A stretch of 64,000 nucleotides of DNA from Candidatus Tenderia electrophaga (GCA_001447805.1 CP013099.1:558001-622000), one strand, 5' to 3'; shown: positions 29,205 to 39,263, numbered from the stretch's first letter. Numbers and translations are program-made. The notes: generated by a model not told the origin, from the sequence alone.

Positions 29205-31010
29205 TCAGTCTTGTAAGAAGCTGCGCAGTGTTTCCGAGCGGCTGGGGTGACGCAGTTTGCGCAGGGCTTTGGCTTCGATCTGGCGAATGCGTTCGCGCGT
29301 GACGTCGAACTGCTTGCCCACCTCTTCCAGGGTGTGGTCGGTGTTCATGTCGATGCCGAAGCGCATGCGTAGCACCTTGGCTTCTCGGGCGGTGAGGCTT
29401 TCCAGGACGTCGGTGGTGGCTTCCTTGAGGCCTTCGAAAGTGGCCGAATCCGGCGGCGCCAAGACGCTGGTGTCCTCGATGAAGTCACCCAGGGATGAGT
29501 CTTCGTCATCACCGATGGGGGTCTCCATGGAGATCGGTTCCTTGGCGATCTTGAGCACCTTGCGGATTTTGTCTTCCGGCATTTCCATGCGTTCGGCCAG
29601 TTCTTCGGGGGTGGCTTCGCGGCCCATCTCCTGCAGCATCTGGCGCGAGATGCGGTTGAGCTTGTTGATGGTCTCGATCATATGCACCGGGATACGGATG
29701 GTGCGTGCCTGGTCGGCGATGGAGCGGGTGATGGCCTGGCGAATCCACCAGGTGGCGTAGGTGGAGAACTTGTAGCCGCGGCGGTATTCGAATTTATCCA
29801 CCGCCTTCATCAGGCCGATGTTGCCTTCCTGGATCAGGTCGAGGAATTGCAGGCCGCGGTTAGTATATTTCTTGGCGATCGAGATGACCAGACGCAGGTT
29901 GGCCTCGACCATCTCTTTCTTGGCGCGGCGGGCTTTGGCTTCACCGATAGAGATCATGCGGTTGATGTCTTTGATGGCGGTGATGCTGAGGCTGCAGATC
30001 TCCTGGATGCCGACCAGTTTTTGCTGGGCGCTGCGGATTTCGTCTTCATGCTCCTGCAGGATCTTGGCATATCCTTCTTTGGAATCGATCTGCTGATCGA
30101 ACCAGTCCAGGTTGGTCTCGTTGTCCGGGAAGGAGGTGATGAATTCCTTGCGTGGCATGTGCGCTTCGTTGACACAGATGTCCATGATAATGCGTTCGTG
30201 GCCACGAATCTCATCGATAATACCGCGCAGATTGGTGACCAAGGCATCAGTGAGCTGGGGCGAAAGTTTGAAGTCGAGAAAGATCTCGGCCATTTCGTCT
30301 TGCAGGGCCTTGACCTTGGGGGCGCCGATGCCATGTTTTTTTAAGGCGTTGTGATGCTTGGTATAAAGCTTGGTGAGCTTGTCCATGCGGGCGCGGACTT
30401 CTTCCGGGTCCGGGCCGTTGTCGGTGGTGTTATCGTCCGAGTCGTCATCGTTGTTGCTGGTATTGCTGGCCCCGGCCACGGGCAGTTCGCCGTTATCATC
30501 GGGGTCGCTGAAACCACGCACATAATCGGCCAGGCGCGCTTCGCCCTTTTCGACTTGGGCATAGCCTTCCAGCAGCAGGGCGATGCTGTTGGGGAAACTG
30601 GCCAGGGCGCGATAGACCTGGTTGAGGCCGTCTTCGATACGCTTGGCGATCTTGATTTCGCCCTCGCGGGTGAGGAGTTCGACGGTGCCCATTTCGCGCA
30701 TATACATGCGCACGGGGTCGGTGGTGCGGCCGAATTCGCTGTCGACGGTGGCCAGGGTGGCGGCGGCCTCTTCCGCGGCTTCGTCGTCGGTAACGGCGTT
30801 GTCGGACAGGATGAGGCTGTCGGCATCAGGCGCGATTTCATGGACAGGGATGCCCATGTCATTGATCATGTTAATGATATCTTCGATTTGTTCAGGATCG
30901 ACGATCTCATCGGGTAGATGGTCATTGACCTCACGATAGGTCAGATACCCTTGCTCCTTGCCTTTGGCGATGAGGAGTTTGATCTGTGATTCCTGTTGCT
31001 CGCGACTCAT
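29205..31010 (-). CDS. rpoD: RNA polymerase primary sigma factor RpoD (sigma-70)
   Basis: A 601-residue housekeeping sigma factor. Region 1.1 begins [20 protein letters not shown]. Region 1.2 ([20 protein letters not shown]) is followed by the non-conserved domain with an Asp/Asn-rich stretch. Region 2 ([20 protein letters not shown], then [20 protein letters not shown]) and region 4.2 ([20 protein letters not shown]) are canonical. I use ATG 31010, the usual family start; a TTG 11 codons upstream is open. It is the last gene of the rpsU-yqeY-dnaG-rpoD unit. Confidence 0.98.
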   Translation of the reverse strand: MSREQQESQIKLLIAKGKEQGYLTYREVNDHLPDEIVDPEQIEDIINMINDMGIPVHEIAPDADSLILSDNAVTDDEAAEEAAATLATVDSEFGRTTDPVRMYMREMGTVELLTREGEIKIAKRIEDGLNQVYRALASFPNSIALLLEGYAQVEKGEARLADYVRGFSDPDDNGELPVAGASNTSNNDDDSDDNTTDNGPDPEEVRARMDKLTKLYTKHHNALKKHGIGAPKVKALQDEMAEIFLDFKLSPQLTDALVTNLRGIIDEIRGHERIIMDICVNEAHMPRKEFITSFPDNETNLDWFDQQIDSKEGYAKILQEHEDEIRSAQQKLVGIQEICSLSITAIKDINRMISIGEAKARRAKKEMVEANLRLVISIAKKYTNRGLQFLDLIQEGNIGLMKAVDKFEYRRGYKFSTYATWWIRQAITRSIADQARTIRIPVHMIETINKLNRISRQMLQEMGREATPEELAERMEMPEDKIRKVLKIAKEPISMETPIGDDEDSSLGDFIEDTSVLAPPDSATFEGLKEATTDVLESLTAREAKVLRMRFGIDMNTDHTLEEVGKQFDVTRERIRQIEAKALRKLRHPSRSETLRSFLQD

Positions 31011-31129
31011 GTTCACGTAATATTCTCGCTCGTTGATATCCAAAAATTTCCAGGGCCAAAAAAACGGCCGCCAATTGTAGCAAATCCTGGCCCGCCTTTA
31101 AACTCTGCGAGCGGCTTCGTCAAGTTTTT

Positions 31130-32917
31130 TTAGGGGCTGTCCGGGCGCCGATTAGGTTGGCTGAGCGCCTGTTTTTCCTGCAGCAGCTGGGTAAGGAGCT
31201 GTTTCTCTTCAGGGCTCAGGCCGCCTGTTTCACCTTTTCTCAGCAATGCCCGGTAGCTGCGGTCCACCCTTTGTTTGTCCAGTAGCCGCAGGGCGTCATT
31301 AAACTCATGCTCGTACCCGTCGCTGGGAATGGCGCTGGAGGCGCTGGCGAGCCGGTTGAGATGTTTGCCCTCGGGCCGGTCACGCCAGTGTTCAAGGATG
31401 GCGCCACAGCTGATATTGGGGCGTTTCTGGATCAGTTCAAGTAATTCGACCAGCAATCCCATGCCGGGTTCCTCCAGGTCGCGGAAGCGCGCCGGGTCGG
31501 CAACATGGCCGGCCAGGTCGGGGCGTTCCAGCAGCAGGCTGATGGCGGTGCGTACCGGCGACAGCGTGCGCGATTCGCCGCTTTGCATACGACTGTTCGC
31601 GGGTCCGCGCCTTTTGCCGGGGCGTTCTCCTAAAAGCTGTATCATTTCCGCGCTCGGTATATTGACGCGGTTGGCAAGCTCGTTGATGAGCATGTGTTTA
31701 AATACCGTGTTGCTGATTTTTGCCAGTTTGGGCCGGGTCAGGTCGACCAACCGGGCGCGTCCGTCGATAGCGCTCATATCGACGCGCTGGGTTAGATTCT
31801 GCAACAGGAAGTCGGAAAGTGAGAGGGCGCTCGCAGTGCGCGCTTCGAAGGCCGGTTTGCCGATGGCGCGGACCAGGCTGTCCGGGTCCTCACCCTCGGG
31901 CAGGAACATGAAGCGCGCGGTGCGACCGTCTTTGAGTTCGGGCAGCATGATGTCCAAGGCCTTCCAGGCGGCATCGCGGCCGGCGCGGTCGCCGTCGAAA
32001 CAGAATACGACCTCGCTGCTGATGCGAAACAGGGGGGACAGGTGCTCCGGGGTGAGGGCGGTGCCGAGGGTGGCGACGGCGTAGCGGATGCCGTGCTGGG
32101 CCAGGGCGATCACGTCCATATAGCCCTCGACTACCAGCAGGCGGTCGATTTGGCGCAATGCCTGGCGCGCCTCAAACAGACCGTACAGCTCGCGTCCCTT
32201 GTGGAATAGGGGGGATTCCGGGGAGTTCAGGTATTTCGGTTTGTCTGCATTGTCGATCACCCGGCCGCCGAAGGCGATCACCCGCCCGCGACGGTCGCGG
32301 ATGGGAAACATAACGCGATTGCGAAAACGGTCGTACATACCGCCGCCGTCCTTTTCTATGGCCATGCCGGTGGTGATTAGCTGCTGGCGGCGTTGCGCGT
32401 CGACGCCGAGACGGCTGCATAGGGTATCCCAGCCGGGCGGGGCGAAGCCGATGCCGTATTCGGCGGCGATCTCGCCGGTCAGCCCGCGCTGTTTGAGATA
32501 GTCCACTGCCTTGGTGGCGTCGGCATGATGTTTGAGCTGATGACGGTAGACGTTGGCGGCCTCCTGCATGATGGGGTGGAGGTCTTGCTGTTGTCGCTTG
32601 TCCGGCGTGTTCCGTTCCAGGGTGGGCAGTTCCATGCCGCTGCGTTGGGCCAGCTCCTTGACCACCTCAATGAAGTCCATGTGCTCGTAGTCCATCAGGA
32701 AGCCGATGGCGCTGCCGTGGGCACCGCAGCCGAAGCAATGGTAGAACTGTTTGGTCTGGCTGACAGTGAAGGAGGGGGTCTTTTCCTCGTGGAAGGGACA
32801 GCGCGCCTGGTAGTCGCGGCCAGTCTTGCGCAGCGGCACACGGCTGTCGATGACGTCGACGATGTCGATGCGGCTGAGCAGCTCGTCAATGAAATGTTGT
32901 GGGATGCGGCCTGCCAT
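31130..32917 (-). CDS. dnaG: DNA primase
   Basis: A 595-residue primase making RNA primers at the replication fork. The N-terminal zinc-binding domain has CPFHEEKTPSF and YHCFGCGAHG (residues about 40-65). The TOPRIM domain has VVEGYMDVIAL and FCFDGDRAGRDAAWKA (about residues 260-320). A C-terminal helical part would contact the DnaB helicase. It lies in the macromolecular synthesis operon, 119 bases before rpoD. Confidence 0.98.
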   Translation of the reverse strand: MAGRIPQHFIDELLSRIDIVDVIDSRVPLRKTGRDYQARCPFHEEKTPSFTVSQTKQFYHCFGCGAHGSAIGFLMDYEHMDFIEVVKELAQRSGMELPTLERNTPDKRQQQDLHPIMQEAANVYRHQLKHHADATKAVDYLKQRGLTGEIAAEYGIGFAPPGWDTLCSRLGVDAQRRQQLITTGMAIEKDGGGMYDRFRNRVMFPIRDRRGRVIAFGGRVIDNADKPKYLNSPESPLFHKGRELYGLFEARQALRQIDRLLVVEGYMDVIALAQHGIRYAVATLGTALTPEHLSPLFRISSEVVFCFDGDRAGRDAAWKALDIMLPELKDGRTARFMFLPEGEDPDSLVRAIGKPAFEARTASALSLSDFLLQNLTQRVDMSAIDGRARLVDLTRPKLAKISNTVFKHMLINELANRVNIPSAEMIQLLGERPGKRRGPANSRMQSGESRTLSPVRTAISLLLERPDLAGHVADPARFRDLEEPGMGLLVELLELIQKRPNISCGAILEHWRDRPEGKHLNRLASASSAIPSDGYEHEFNDALRLLDKQRVDRSYRALLRKGETGGLSPEEKQLLTQLLQEKQALSQPNRRPDSP

Positions 32918-32974
32918 CAGCTGTCGTGTCCGGAGTGCGGCAAAACGATCAGTTTAGCCGCCGGGCAGGTATTT

Positions 32975-33427
32975 TTAAACAGAACTGAGCTTGCTTTTGA
33001 CCAGTTGGCTGGCCTGGCCCATGTCGGCGCGGCCTTGGATGCGGGGCTTCAGAACGCCCATCACCTTGCCCATGTCTTGCGGGCCGCTGGCGCCGGTGGC
33101 GGCGATGACTTCGGCAATGACGGCCTCGAGTTTGGCGCTGTCCATCTGTTCAGGCAGGTACGCCTGCAGGATGACGATCTCTTCCTGTTCCTTGTCCGCC
33201 AGTTCTTGGCGGCCGGCGTCTTGGTAGTGTTTGATTGAGTCGCGCCGCTGTTTGACCATCTTTTCCAGTAGCGCCAGCACTTGGTCGTCATCCAGGCTGA
33301 TGCGCTCGTCGATCTCTTTCTGCTTGATGGCGGCGAGGATCAGACGAATAGTGCCCAGACGCGCCTTGTCTTTGGCACGCATGGCGCTTTTCATGTCGTC
33401 CTGGATGCGGTCTTTCAAGGCGGGCAT
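32975..33427 (-). CDS. yqeY: GatB/YqeY domain protein
   Basis: A 150-residue helical protein with a domain shared with the tRNA-binding tail of amidotransferase subunit GatB. It begins MPALKDRIQDDMKSAMRAKDKARLGT and ends with GASGPQDMGKVMGVLKPRIQGRADMG, the family hallmark. A role in tRNA or translation is inferred from the domain. It sits between rpsU and dnaG, as in most gammaproteobacteria outside the enterics. Confidence 0.95.
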   Translation of the reverse strand: MPALKDRIQDDMKSAMRAKDKARLGTIRLILAAIKQKEIDERISLDDDQVLALLEKMVKQRRDSIKHYQDAGRQELADKEQEEIVILQAYLPEQMDSAKLEAVIAEVIAATGASGPQDMGKVMGVLKPRIQGRADMGQASQLVKSKLSSV

Positions 33428-33461
33428 GGTGGCCGGAGGTCCTTGAGCGGGCGGCGTCGTC

Positions 33462-33677
33462 TTAGTACAAACGCTTGCGATTGGAGTGTTCGCGCATCAG
33501 TTTTTTGTGCTGGCGCTTGACCGCGGCGGCGGCTTTGCGCTTACGGGTCTCGGTGGGTTTTTCATAGAATTCGCGGCGGCGAATTTCAGATAGGACGCCA
33601 GCCTTTTCGCAGGTGCGCTTGAAGCGGCGCAGGGCGATTTCGAAGGGCTCGTTTTCTCTAACGCGTACCGATGGCAT
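33462..33677 (-). CDS. rpsU: 30S ribosomal protein S21
   Basis: A 71-residue basic ribosomal protein ([20 protein letters not shown]) with the Lys/Arg-rich C-terminus. It is needed for efficient initiation by base pairing at Shine-Dalgarno sequences. First gene of the operon leading to yqeY, dnaG and rpoD. Confidence 0.98.
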   Translation of the reverse strand: MPSVRVRENEPFEIALRRFKRTCEKAGVLSEIRRREFYEKPTETRKRKAAAAVKRQHKKLMREHSNRKRLY

Positions 33678-33731
33678 ATATATCCGTTTCCTTTGTGCTA
33701 ATGGTTCACATGTACAGGTGAAAGGGGCGCC

Positions 33732-33759
33732 ATTTTAGAGCAATAACGCCGATTTGCAA
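33732..33759 (-). promoter_or_regulatory. Promoter of the rpsU-yqeY-dnaG-rpoD operon
   Basis: On the minus strand TTGCAA (33759-33754), a 16-base spacer and TAAAAT (33737-33732) give a good sigma-70 promoter about 55 bases upstream of the rpsU start. Confidence 0.6.
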
Positions 33760-33770
33760 AGCTTTTGCGG

Positions 33771-34538
33771 CTATCTTTTGTCGCCGCACGCGGGGCAGAG
33801 GGGGTCTTTGGAGAGTTTTACCAGGCGTGGCGTCATGGTAAGGGCGTCGATGGTCAGCAGGCGGCCGCTCAGGCCCCGGCCGATGTTGAGCAGGAGTTTG
33901 ATGGCCTCGGCGGCTTGGATGCTGCCGATGATGCCGACCAGGGGGGCGAAGACGCCGCGGTCACGGCAGGTTTCCTGAGGGGTGTCGGCCTGTTCGGGGT
34001 AGAGGCAGCGGTAGCAGGGGGCCGCCACTTGGCGCGGGTCGAAGGTGCAGACCTGGCCCTGGAAGCCGATGGCGGCACCGCTGATCAGTGGTGTTGCGCA
34101 GCTCAGGCTGGCCTGGTTGGTGGCAAAGCGGGTTTCGAAATTGTCGCTGCAGTCGAGCAGGACATCAGCGTTGGCGGCGGCGTCGGCGAGCAGGCTGGCG
34201 TCGGCGCGCCGGTTGACGGCGTCGACGCGGATTTCAGGGTTGAGAGTTATCAATGCGGCGCGCAGGCGATCCGTCTTGGCTTGTCCTAAGTCGCTGTTAC
34301 GAAAGGCAATCTGGCGCTGAAGGTTGCCCAGGTCGATGTCGTCGTCGTCGATAATGGTAATTCGGCCTATGCCGCTGCTGGCCAGGTAAAGCGCGGCGGG
34401 GGCGCCCAGACCGCCGGCGCCGATAATGACGATGCGGGCCTGTCCCAGCCGGGTTTGGCCGGCGAGGTCAATTTCCGGGAGGAGTAGATGGCGGCTGTAG
34501 CGGCTGAGTTGGTCGTCGCTGAAGTCGGGCGGTTTCAT
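33771..34538 (-). CDS. moeB: Molybdopterin-synthase adenylyltransferase MoeB
   Basis: A 255-residue E1-like enzyme that adenylates the C-terminal glycine of MoaD before sulfur transfer. It has the nucleotide-binding VIIGAGGLGAPAALYLASSG, the arginine/aspartate motif of the family (NLQRQIAFRNSDLGQAKTDR), a zinc site of two pairs (CYRCLYP and CPACGDKR) and a CxDRG-type segment (ETCRDRGVFAPL). It overlaps the Kelch gene by four bases (ATGA). MoaD, its likely substrate, is at 37701-37937 on the other strand. A ThiF-type role in thiamine synthesis is the alternative. Confidence 0.88.
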   Translation of the reverse strand: MKPPDFSDDQLSRYSRHLLLPEIDLAGQTRLGQARIVIIGAGGLGAPAALYLASSGIGRITIIDDDDIDLGNLQRQIAFRNSDLGQAKTDRLRAALITLNPEIRVDAVNRRADASLLADAAANADVLLDCSDNFETRFATNQASLSCATPLISGAAIGFQGQVCTFDPRQVAAPCYRCLYPEQADTPQETCRDRGVFAPLVGIIGSIQAAEAIKLLLNIGRGLSGRLLTIDALTMTPRLVKLSKDPLCPACGDKR

Positions 34539-35473
34539 GGGGTGTAGCGGAAGCAGGCGTCGATCGGGGTGCGTCCGTCGTCGGCCCAGCCGCCGACAGT
34601 ATAAATAGAATCATCGCAGACCGTGACGCCCATGGCGCACACCGGGCTGGGCAGCGGTGTGACCTGCTGCCAGCCGTCCTGCGCGGCATTGTAGCGTGCG
34701 GTGCGCGGATGGATGCTGTCGTCGCTGTAACCGCCGAAGACGTACAGTTCATCGCCGAGCATGGCGCTTCCCAGTCCGGCGGCGGGCCAGGGCAGGCTGA
34801 AATCTGCGTCGCTGCTCCACTGGTTGGTCGCCGGGTCATAGCGCTCGATGACGGTGAAATTGTTGAAGCCTTCGGGACGGAAGGCGACACCGCCCATGGC
34901 GAGAATTTTGTCGTCGTGGGTGACAGCCGACAGGGCGAAGCGCGGCGTCGGCAGCGCCGCGATTTGTTCCCACGAGCCTTTCTCCAGAACCAGCCGTTCG
35001 CAAAAATCGAAGCCGGGGTCTGTTTTGGGGCCGCCCTGGGTGGCGTCCGGGTGGTGCCCGCCGATGACGTAGATGGCGTTATTCACAACGGCCACGGCCG
35101 GGTAGTCATGAGGCATCAGCAGGTCCGGGCCCATTTCCCAGCTGTCGGAGTCGGGGTGATAGATTTCGACCTTGGTGAGAAAACGAAACATGCCGTCGTC
35201 TTGGCGAAAGCCGCCGCCCATGACATAGATTTTATCGCCAATCGTGGCGGCGACAGTGCCGGAACGCAGGGTGGGCATTTGCCGGCGTTTTTGCCAGTTG
35301 TTTGAATCAGGATCGAAGCAGATGACTGAGTTCAGGCTTTTGAATTGCGGGCCGCCGCCGCCGAATGCGTAAATTTTTCCTGCATAAGTCGCGACCGACG
35401 GATGGGAGCGGGCGATCTGTAATGGCGGGAGGCGGGTCCAGCAACCGGCGGAGTTGGTCTTGGTTGTGTTCAT
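34535..35473 (-). CDS. Kelch-repeat protein
   Basis: A 312-residue protein with five to six Kelch motifs. Each has the G-G doublet followed by a spaced Tyr and Trp (YAFGGGG then NNWQKR, YVMGGGF then DSWEMG, YVIGGHH, LAMGG then NQWSSD, YVFGGYS then DGWQQV, YTVGGWA). It should fold as a six-bladed beta-propeller. There is no signal peptide. Cytoplasmic bacterial Kelch proteins include sialate mutarotases and proteins of unknown role; I cannot assign a substrate. Its stop overlaps the moeB start, so the two are translated together, an unusual pairing. Confidence 0.85.
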   Translation of the reverse strand: MNTTKTNSAGCWTRLPPLQIARSHPSVATYAGKIYAFGGGGPQFKSLNSVICFDPDSNNWQKRRQMPTLRSGTVAATIGDKIYVMGGGFRQDDGMFRFLTKVEIYHPDSDSWEMGPDLLMPHDYPAVAVVNNAIYVIGGHHPDATQGGPKTDPGFDFCERLVLEKGSWEQIAALPTPRFALSAVTHDDKILAMGGVAFRPEGFNNFTVIERYDPATNQWSSDADFSLPWPAAGLGSAMLGDELYVFGGYSDDSIHPRTARYNAAQDGWQQVTPLPSPVCAMGVTVCDDSIYTVGGWADDGRTPIDACFRYTP

Positions 35474-35956
35474 GGGCTCAATCTGGCTATCTTGGAGTAA
35501 TGAATAACTAAGTCGGCCACTCTACCCAACTGGTGGGGGGTGTCAATAGCGCCGGGGGTATGGCCAAAGCGGACTTTGCTGTATATCTTTTTGAAAATCA
35601 AAAACAAAATACCCATGCGGGCTGTCGGTTGTTTGTCATTAGGGGATTGGTTATGATGACTCGTTAGGAGATGACGTAGCTACATTTGGGTTGTACTTTG
35701 GTTGGCCATAAAGTTCTGACTCCCGGCCGCCGATAAAATATTGTGAAAACACAGGTTTACTGCTGCCGAAACGCCGGTATGCGAAATGGGACATAGGCGT
35801 GATTCCGGTGTCTCATAATTCCAATGGAAGGGATTATTGATCGAGGATAGGCCAGGAAGGAAGCCTTGTATATATGAGGCCGAGTTTGGCTGAGTAGCGA
35901 ATCCTGTCGGAGGTGGTCGGCGCTATATCCGTCGGCTGTTGGTTTGGAGATAAGCG
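35474..35956. other. Long AT-richer leader region between the Kelch gene and moaA
   Basis: About 480 bases between divergent genes. It must hold promoters for both the moeB side and the moa side. Composition falls to roughly 48% GC here. I considered a molybdenum-cofactor riboswitch but could not fold one convincingly. GGAGA at 35946-35950 serves the moaA start. Confidence 0.4.
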
Positions 35957-37081
35957 ATGAGGGCTGTCAGCCAGTCTGAGATTATGAAGATTAATCAGAA
36001 AACACAAGTGGACGCAGGTTCCACACGTCAGGTTCAGGAGAGTGCTCAGAATCAAGTTTTAGAGCCCTTGCCCCCTTTGCAGGATCGCTTCGGCCGTACG
36101 TTCGACTATGTGCGGATTGCCGTCACCGAAAAGTGCAACCTTCGCTGTACATATTGCATGCCCGAAGAGGGTGTGGATTTTCAAGGCAAAGAAAAAATCC
36201 TGCACAGCGAGGAGACGCTGCGCATCATCGGTGTGCTTGCGCGCATGGGGGTCAAAAAGGTGCGGTTCACCGGCGGTGAGCCTCTGGTACGAAAAGACAT
36301 CGTCGATCTGATCGAAGGTTCGGTTGCCACCCCTGGTATCAAGGCCGTACACCTAACCACTAACGGATTACTTTTCGACCGCTATGCCCAGCGTCTACGG
36401 GATGCGGGATTGACCGGTGTCAATATCAGTCTCGATACGTTGGATGCTGACAAGTTCGTCCGTATCACTCGCCGCGAAGGCTTAGAAAAGGTTAAAGATA
36501 GCATTAAGCTTGCGCTCGATATGGGATTTCCTCGCGTCAAGGTCAATGTGGTTCTGATGCGTGGTTTCAACGAAGATGAGCTTAAAGACTTTACCGAGAT
36601 GGCCCGTGACCATCGCTTAACGGTGCGTTTTATCGAGTTCATGCCTTTCGACGGCCACCAGATTTGGGAGACTGGCGGACACTTTGCCAGCGCTGAAAGT
36701 TTGGTCAAGCAGATTGAAACTTTGTATCCCGGTATACAGCCTGCACCGGGAACCCGTACCGAGCACCACATCTTTCAAGGCAATGATCACCAGGGCAAGA
36801 TCGCCGTGATTCCGGCCTTTACCCGCAGCATGTGCGGTAACTGCTCCCGTATTCGCGTGACCGCAGACGGCAATATCAGAAATTGTCTTTATTCCGATAA
36901 GGAATACAGTTTGAGAGAGCTGATCCGCTCCGGTTGCAAGGACGATGAAATCGCCGATGTCTTTCGTAAGGCATTTGCCGAGAAAGAAAAAGATGGCTTT
37001 GAATCCAAGAAGGCTTCATCGGCACAACGTGTGGCGGTAGAGGATATCGGTCGGGTTAGTATGACCCAGATCGGCGGTTAG
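35957..37081 (+). CDS. moaA: GTP 3',8-cyclase (radical SAM) MoaA
   Basis: A 374-residue enzyme that, with MoaC, converts GTP to cyclic pyranopterin monophosphate. The radical-SAM cluster is CNLRCTYC (near residue 61) after the Tyr-Val-Arg segment, then FTGGEPLVRKD. The C-terminal second cluster is CGNCSRIRVTADGNIRNC, and the chain ends with the conserved Gly-Gly. The N-terminus is about 40 residues longer than in many homologues, but GGAGA six bases before ATG 35957 supports this start. First gene of moaA-moaC-moaD-moaE. Confidence 0.96.
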   Translation: MRAVSQSEIMKINQKTQVDAGSTRQVQESAQNQVLEPLPPLQDRFGRTFDYVRIAVTEKCNLRCTYCMPEEGVDFQGKEKILHSEETLRIIGVLARMGVKKVRFTGGEPLVRKDIVDLIEGSVATPGIKAVHLTTNGLLFDRYAQRLRDAGLTGVNISLDTLDADKFVRITRREGLEKVKDSIKLALDMGFPRVKVNVVLMRGFNEDELKDFTEMARDHRLTVRFIEFMPFDGHQIWETGGHFASAESLVKQIETLYPGIQPAPGTRTEHHIFQGNDHQGKIAVIPAFTRSMCGNCSRIRVTADGNIRNCLYSDKEYSLRELIRSGCKDDEIADVFRKAFAEKEKDGFESKKASSAQRVAVEDIGRVSMTQIGG

Positions 37082-37199
37082 TAGCCGCTGTTAATTATTT
37101 TTTCGCCTATGTAGACGTCGCGTGACACCCGGTCTGGAACAGATATCGTCCTGCGGCCAAGCATTTGCGTTCATACCACAGTTTAGAGAGTATTACAGA

Positions 37200-37679
37200 A
37201 TGAGTGAGTTGACCCATTTCAATGCTTCGGGCGAGGCCTACATGGTTGATGTTGGCGAGAAGTCCGAAACACAACGCGAAGCGATCGCAGAGGGGCGCAT
37301 TTTTATGGAGCCCGAGACGCTGGAAAAGATTGTTCAGGGGGATCACAAGAAGGGCGACGTTTTGGGGATCGCGCGCGTGGCGGGAATTATGGGTGCAAAA
37401 AAAACACCAGATTTGGTGCCGCTGTGCCACCCGATTATGCTCACCAACGTAGAGTTGGACTTGACTCCAGAGCCGGAAAAGAACGCCGTGTATTGCCAAG
37501 CGAAGGTGCGCTGTAAAGGCCAAACAGGCGTCGAGATGGAGGCGATTACAGCTGTCCAGGTGGCATTGTTGGTTATCTATGATATGTGCAAGGCGGTTGA
37601 CCGCGGTATGGTGATGGGCGGCATTGGCCTGTTGGCAAAATCAGGCGGTAAATCGGGCACATGGCGTCGTAGCGCATAA
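37200..37679 (+). CDS. moaC: Cyclic pyranopterin monophosphate synthase MoaC
   Basis: A 159-residue partner of MoaA. It starts [20 protein letters not shown], with AGAGAG about 10 bases upstream. Conserved segments are [27 protein letters not shown] and the C-terminal [20 protein letters not shown] with KAVDRGM. The reading frame is open 26 codons upstream but nothing there looks coding. Confidence 0.96.
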   Translation: MSELTHFNASGEAYMVDVGEKSETQREAIAEGRIFMEPETLEKIVQGDHKKGDVLGIARVAGIMGAKKTPDLVPLCHPIMLTNVELDLTPEPEKNAVYCQAKVRCKGQTGVEMEAITAVQVALLVIYDMCKAVDRGMVMGGIGLLAKSGGKSGTWRRSA

Positions 37680-37700
37680 CTGGCTTGGGGAGTTGAGTAG

Positions 37701-37937
37701 ATGAATATTACAGTAAGGTATTTTGCCAGCATGCGCGACAAGATGGGGCGTGCTGAAGAAACCCTGACGATAGACGGCGATACCGTATCGGTGGCGGATG
37801 TATGGGCCAAAGTGGCTGCCGGCCAGCTGATCCCCGACAGCACCCTTATCGCTGTTAACATGGAATATACGGATGCAGATGCCGTGCTCAAAGATGGTGA
37901 CGAACTGGCGTTTTTTCCGCCTGTAACTGGAGGTTGA
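37701..37937 (+). CDS. moaD: Molybdopterin synthase sulfur-carrier subunit MoaD
   Basis: A 78-residue ubiquitin-fold protein ending FFPPVTGG. The C-terminal glycine is thiocarboxylated after MoeB-type adenylation and donates sulfur in molybdopterin synthase. GGGGAG lies eight bases before the ATG. It is 21 bases after moaC. Confidence 0.95.
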   Translation: MNITVRYFASMRDKMGRAEETLTIDGDTVSVADVWAKVAAGQLIPDSTLIAVNMEYTDADAVLKDGDELAFFPPVTGG

Positions 37938-37941
37938 TGAC

Positions 37942-38427
37942 GTGAAGGTAGTGGTTCAGGAGCAGCTGTTTGATCCGGGCAAGGAAGTCCGGGTCCATCA
38001 AGACAATCTGCCGAAAGGCAAGCATGGCGGTGTCGTGACTTTTGTCGGCACCATGCGGGACTATAACGACGGTGAAGATGTGGCCTCCATGGTTTTGGAG
38101 CACTATCCAGGCATGACGCAGAAGCACATTGAGCAGGTTTGTGATGAGGCGGCTCAGCGCTGGGAAATTGTCGACAGCCTGGTGGTGCATCGCTATGGCG
38201 AAATGCTGCCGAATGAACCCATCGTCTTGGTTGCCGTCTGGTCTGCACACCGTGCCAATGCCTTTGATGCTTGCCGCTTCATCATCAATTACTTAAAAGA
38301 ACGGGCCCCTTTTTGGAAGTGTGAGACCACGCCGGCCGGCGAAAAGCGTTGGGTAGAACACAACTCACGAGACGAGAAGGCCGAAGTCGCGGATGTCGAT
38401 GCTGTCACTGTCAAGCGTAGCGCGTAA
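37942..38427 (+). CDS. moaE: Molybdopterin synthase catalytic subunit MoaE
   Basis: A 161-residue subunit that inserts two sulfurs into precursor Z together with MoaD. It has the GVVTFVGTMRDYNDGE core, YPGMTQKHIEQ, the HRYGEM strand, AHRANAFDACRFIINYLKE and the catalytic lysine in APFWKCE. The start is GTG at 37942, with GGAGGT eight bases upstream overlapping the moaD end. Confidence 0.95.
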   Translation: MKVVVQEQLFDPGKEVRVHQDNLPKGKHGGVVTFVGTMRDYNDGEDVASMVLEHYPGMTQKHIEQVCDEAAQRWEIVDSLVVHRYGEMLPNEPIVLVAVWSAHRANAFDACRFIINYLKERAPFWKCETTPAGEKRWVEHNSRDEKAEVADVDAVTVKRSA

Positions 38428-38505
38428 TTTGAGTTGGGTGATTTTTGACGCATCACCGCCTGATAAAACTTGGGTTAGTGAGTTAACATCGGCGGCACTT
38501 GAGGC

Positions 38506-39150
38506 GTGAGAGAAAAAGAAAACACAACCCGGGTAATTTATGTTAGGCATGGCGAAACAGACTTTCCGCTCGATCGGATTTACTGTGACAGTCAAGAAGA
38601 CCCTGTCTTAAATCCTGCTGGAATAAGGCAAGCCGAGCAGGCGGCTGGGTATCTAGCCGATTCGGATATAGCGGCCATATATGCTAGTCCCTGTAGTAGG
38701 ACGCGGATGACGGCAGAGGTGATCGCCAGTTATCACAGTGATTGTCAGATTGCTTTCGATAAGTTTTTGATGGAGCGTCATTTTGGTGTCTGGGAGGGGC
38801 TCTATTTTGACGAGATTGAGTCTAAGTATCCGGTTCAGCACCAAGCGTGGAAACGCAACCAGGCGGCTTTCAAGCCAGAAGCGGGGGAGTCAGTGTACGA
38901 CCTGGCGGAGCGGGTCCGCCTCTCGCTGAAGCAAGTGATCGCCGATAACCAGGGCAAATGCATTGTTGTCGTGTCGCACGTCGGTCCAATTAGGACATTG
39001 ATTGCCTCAGCGGTGGGGATGCCGCTAGAAAGATACCGACAAATCAGTGTCGATCCAGCCTCGGTGAGTTGTGTTGATTACGGTAGAAGGCAGAACAATT
39101 TGATTCTACTGAATTTCCACGGTCGACACTGGGGCGGTGGTTGGGCATAA
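38506..39150 (+). CDS. Histidine-phosphatase (phosphoglycerate mutase-like) family protein
   Basis: A 214-residue cytoplasmic phosphatase. The phosphohistidine motif is VIYVRHGETDFP (near residue 14). The second His is in VVVSHVGPIRTL and the substrate arginine in SPCSRTRMTAE. Family members include GpmB and CobC, but the substrate cannot be assigned. The GTG start at 38506 has only a weak ribosome site. It lies 78 bases after moaE and might be read through from the moa operon. Confidence 0.82.
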   Translation: MREKENTTRVIYVRHGETDFPLDRIYCDSQEDPVLNPAGIRQAEQAAGYLADSDIAAIYASPCSRTRMTAEVIASYHSDCQIAFDKFLMERHFGVWEGLYFDEIESKYPVQHQAWKRNQAAFKPEAGESVYDLAERVRLSLKQVIADNQGKCIVVVSHVGPIRTLIASAVGMPLERYRQISVDPASVSCVDYGRRQNNLILLNFHGRHWGGGWA

Positions 39151-39263
39151 ATAAGCCCTAAACTCGCCAGGTGGTTGGCCGATAACCTATTTAGGACGAT
39201 AGGATATCGGCTTGTTAGGCATGGATGACCCGGAGCAGATTGTGTATTGTCGCTGGAAACAGC

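Noticed and set aside
35474-35956. Possible molybdenum-cofactor riboswitch upstream of moaA
   Set aside because: Position is suitable but I could not identify the conserved core; a covariance-model search would decide.
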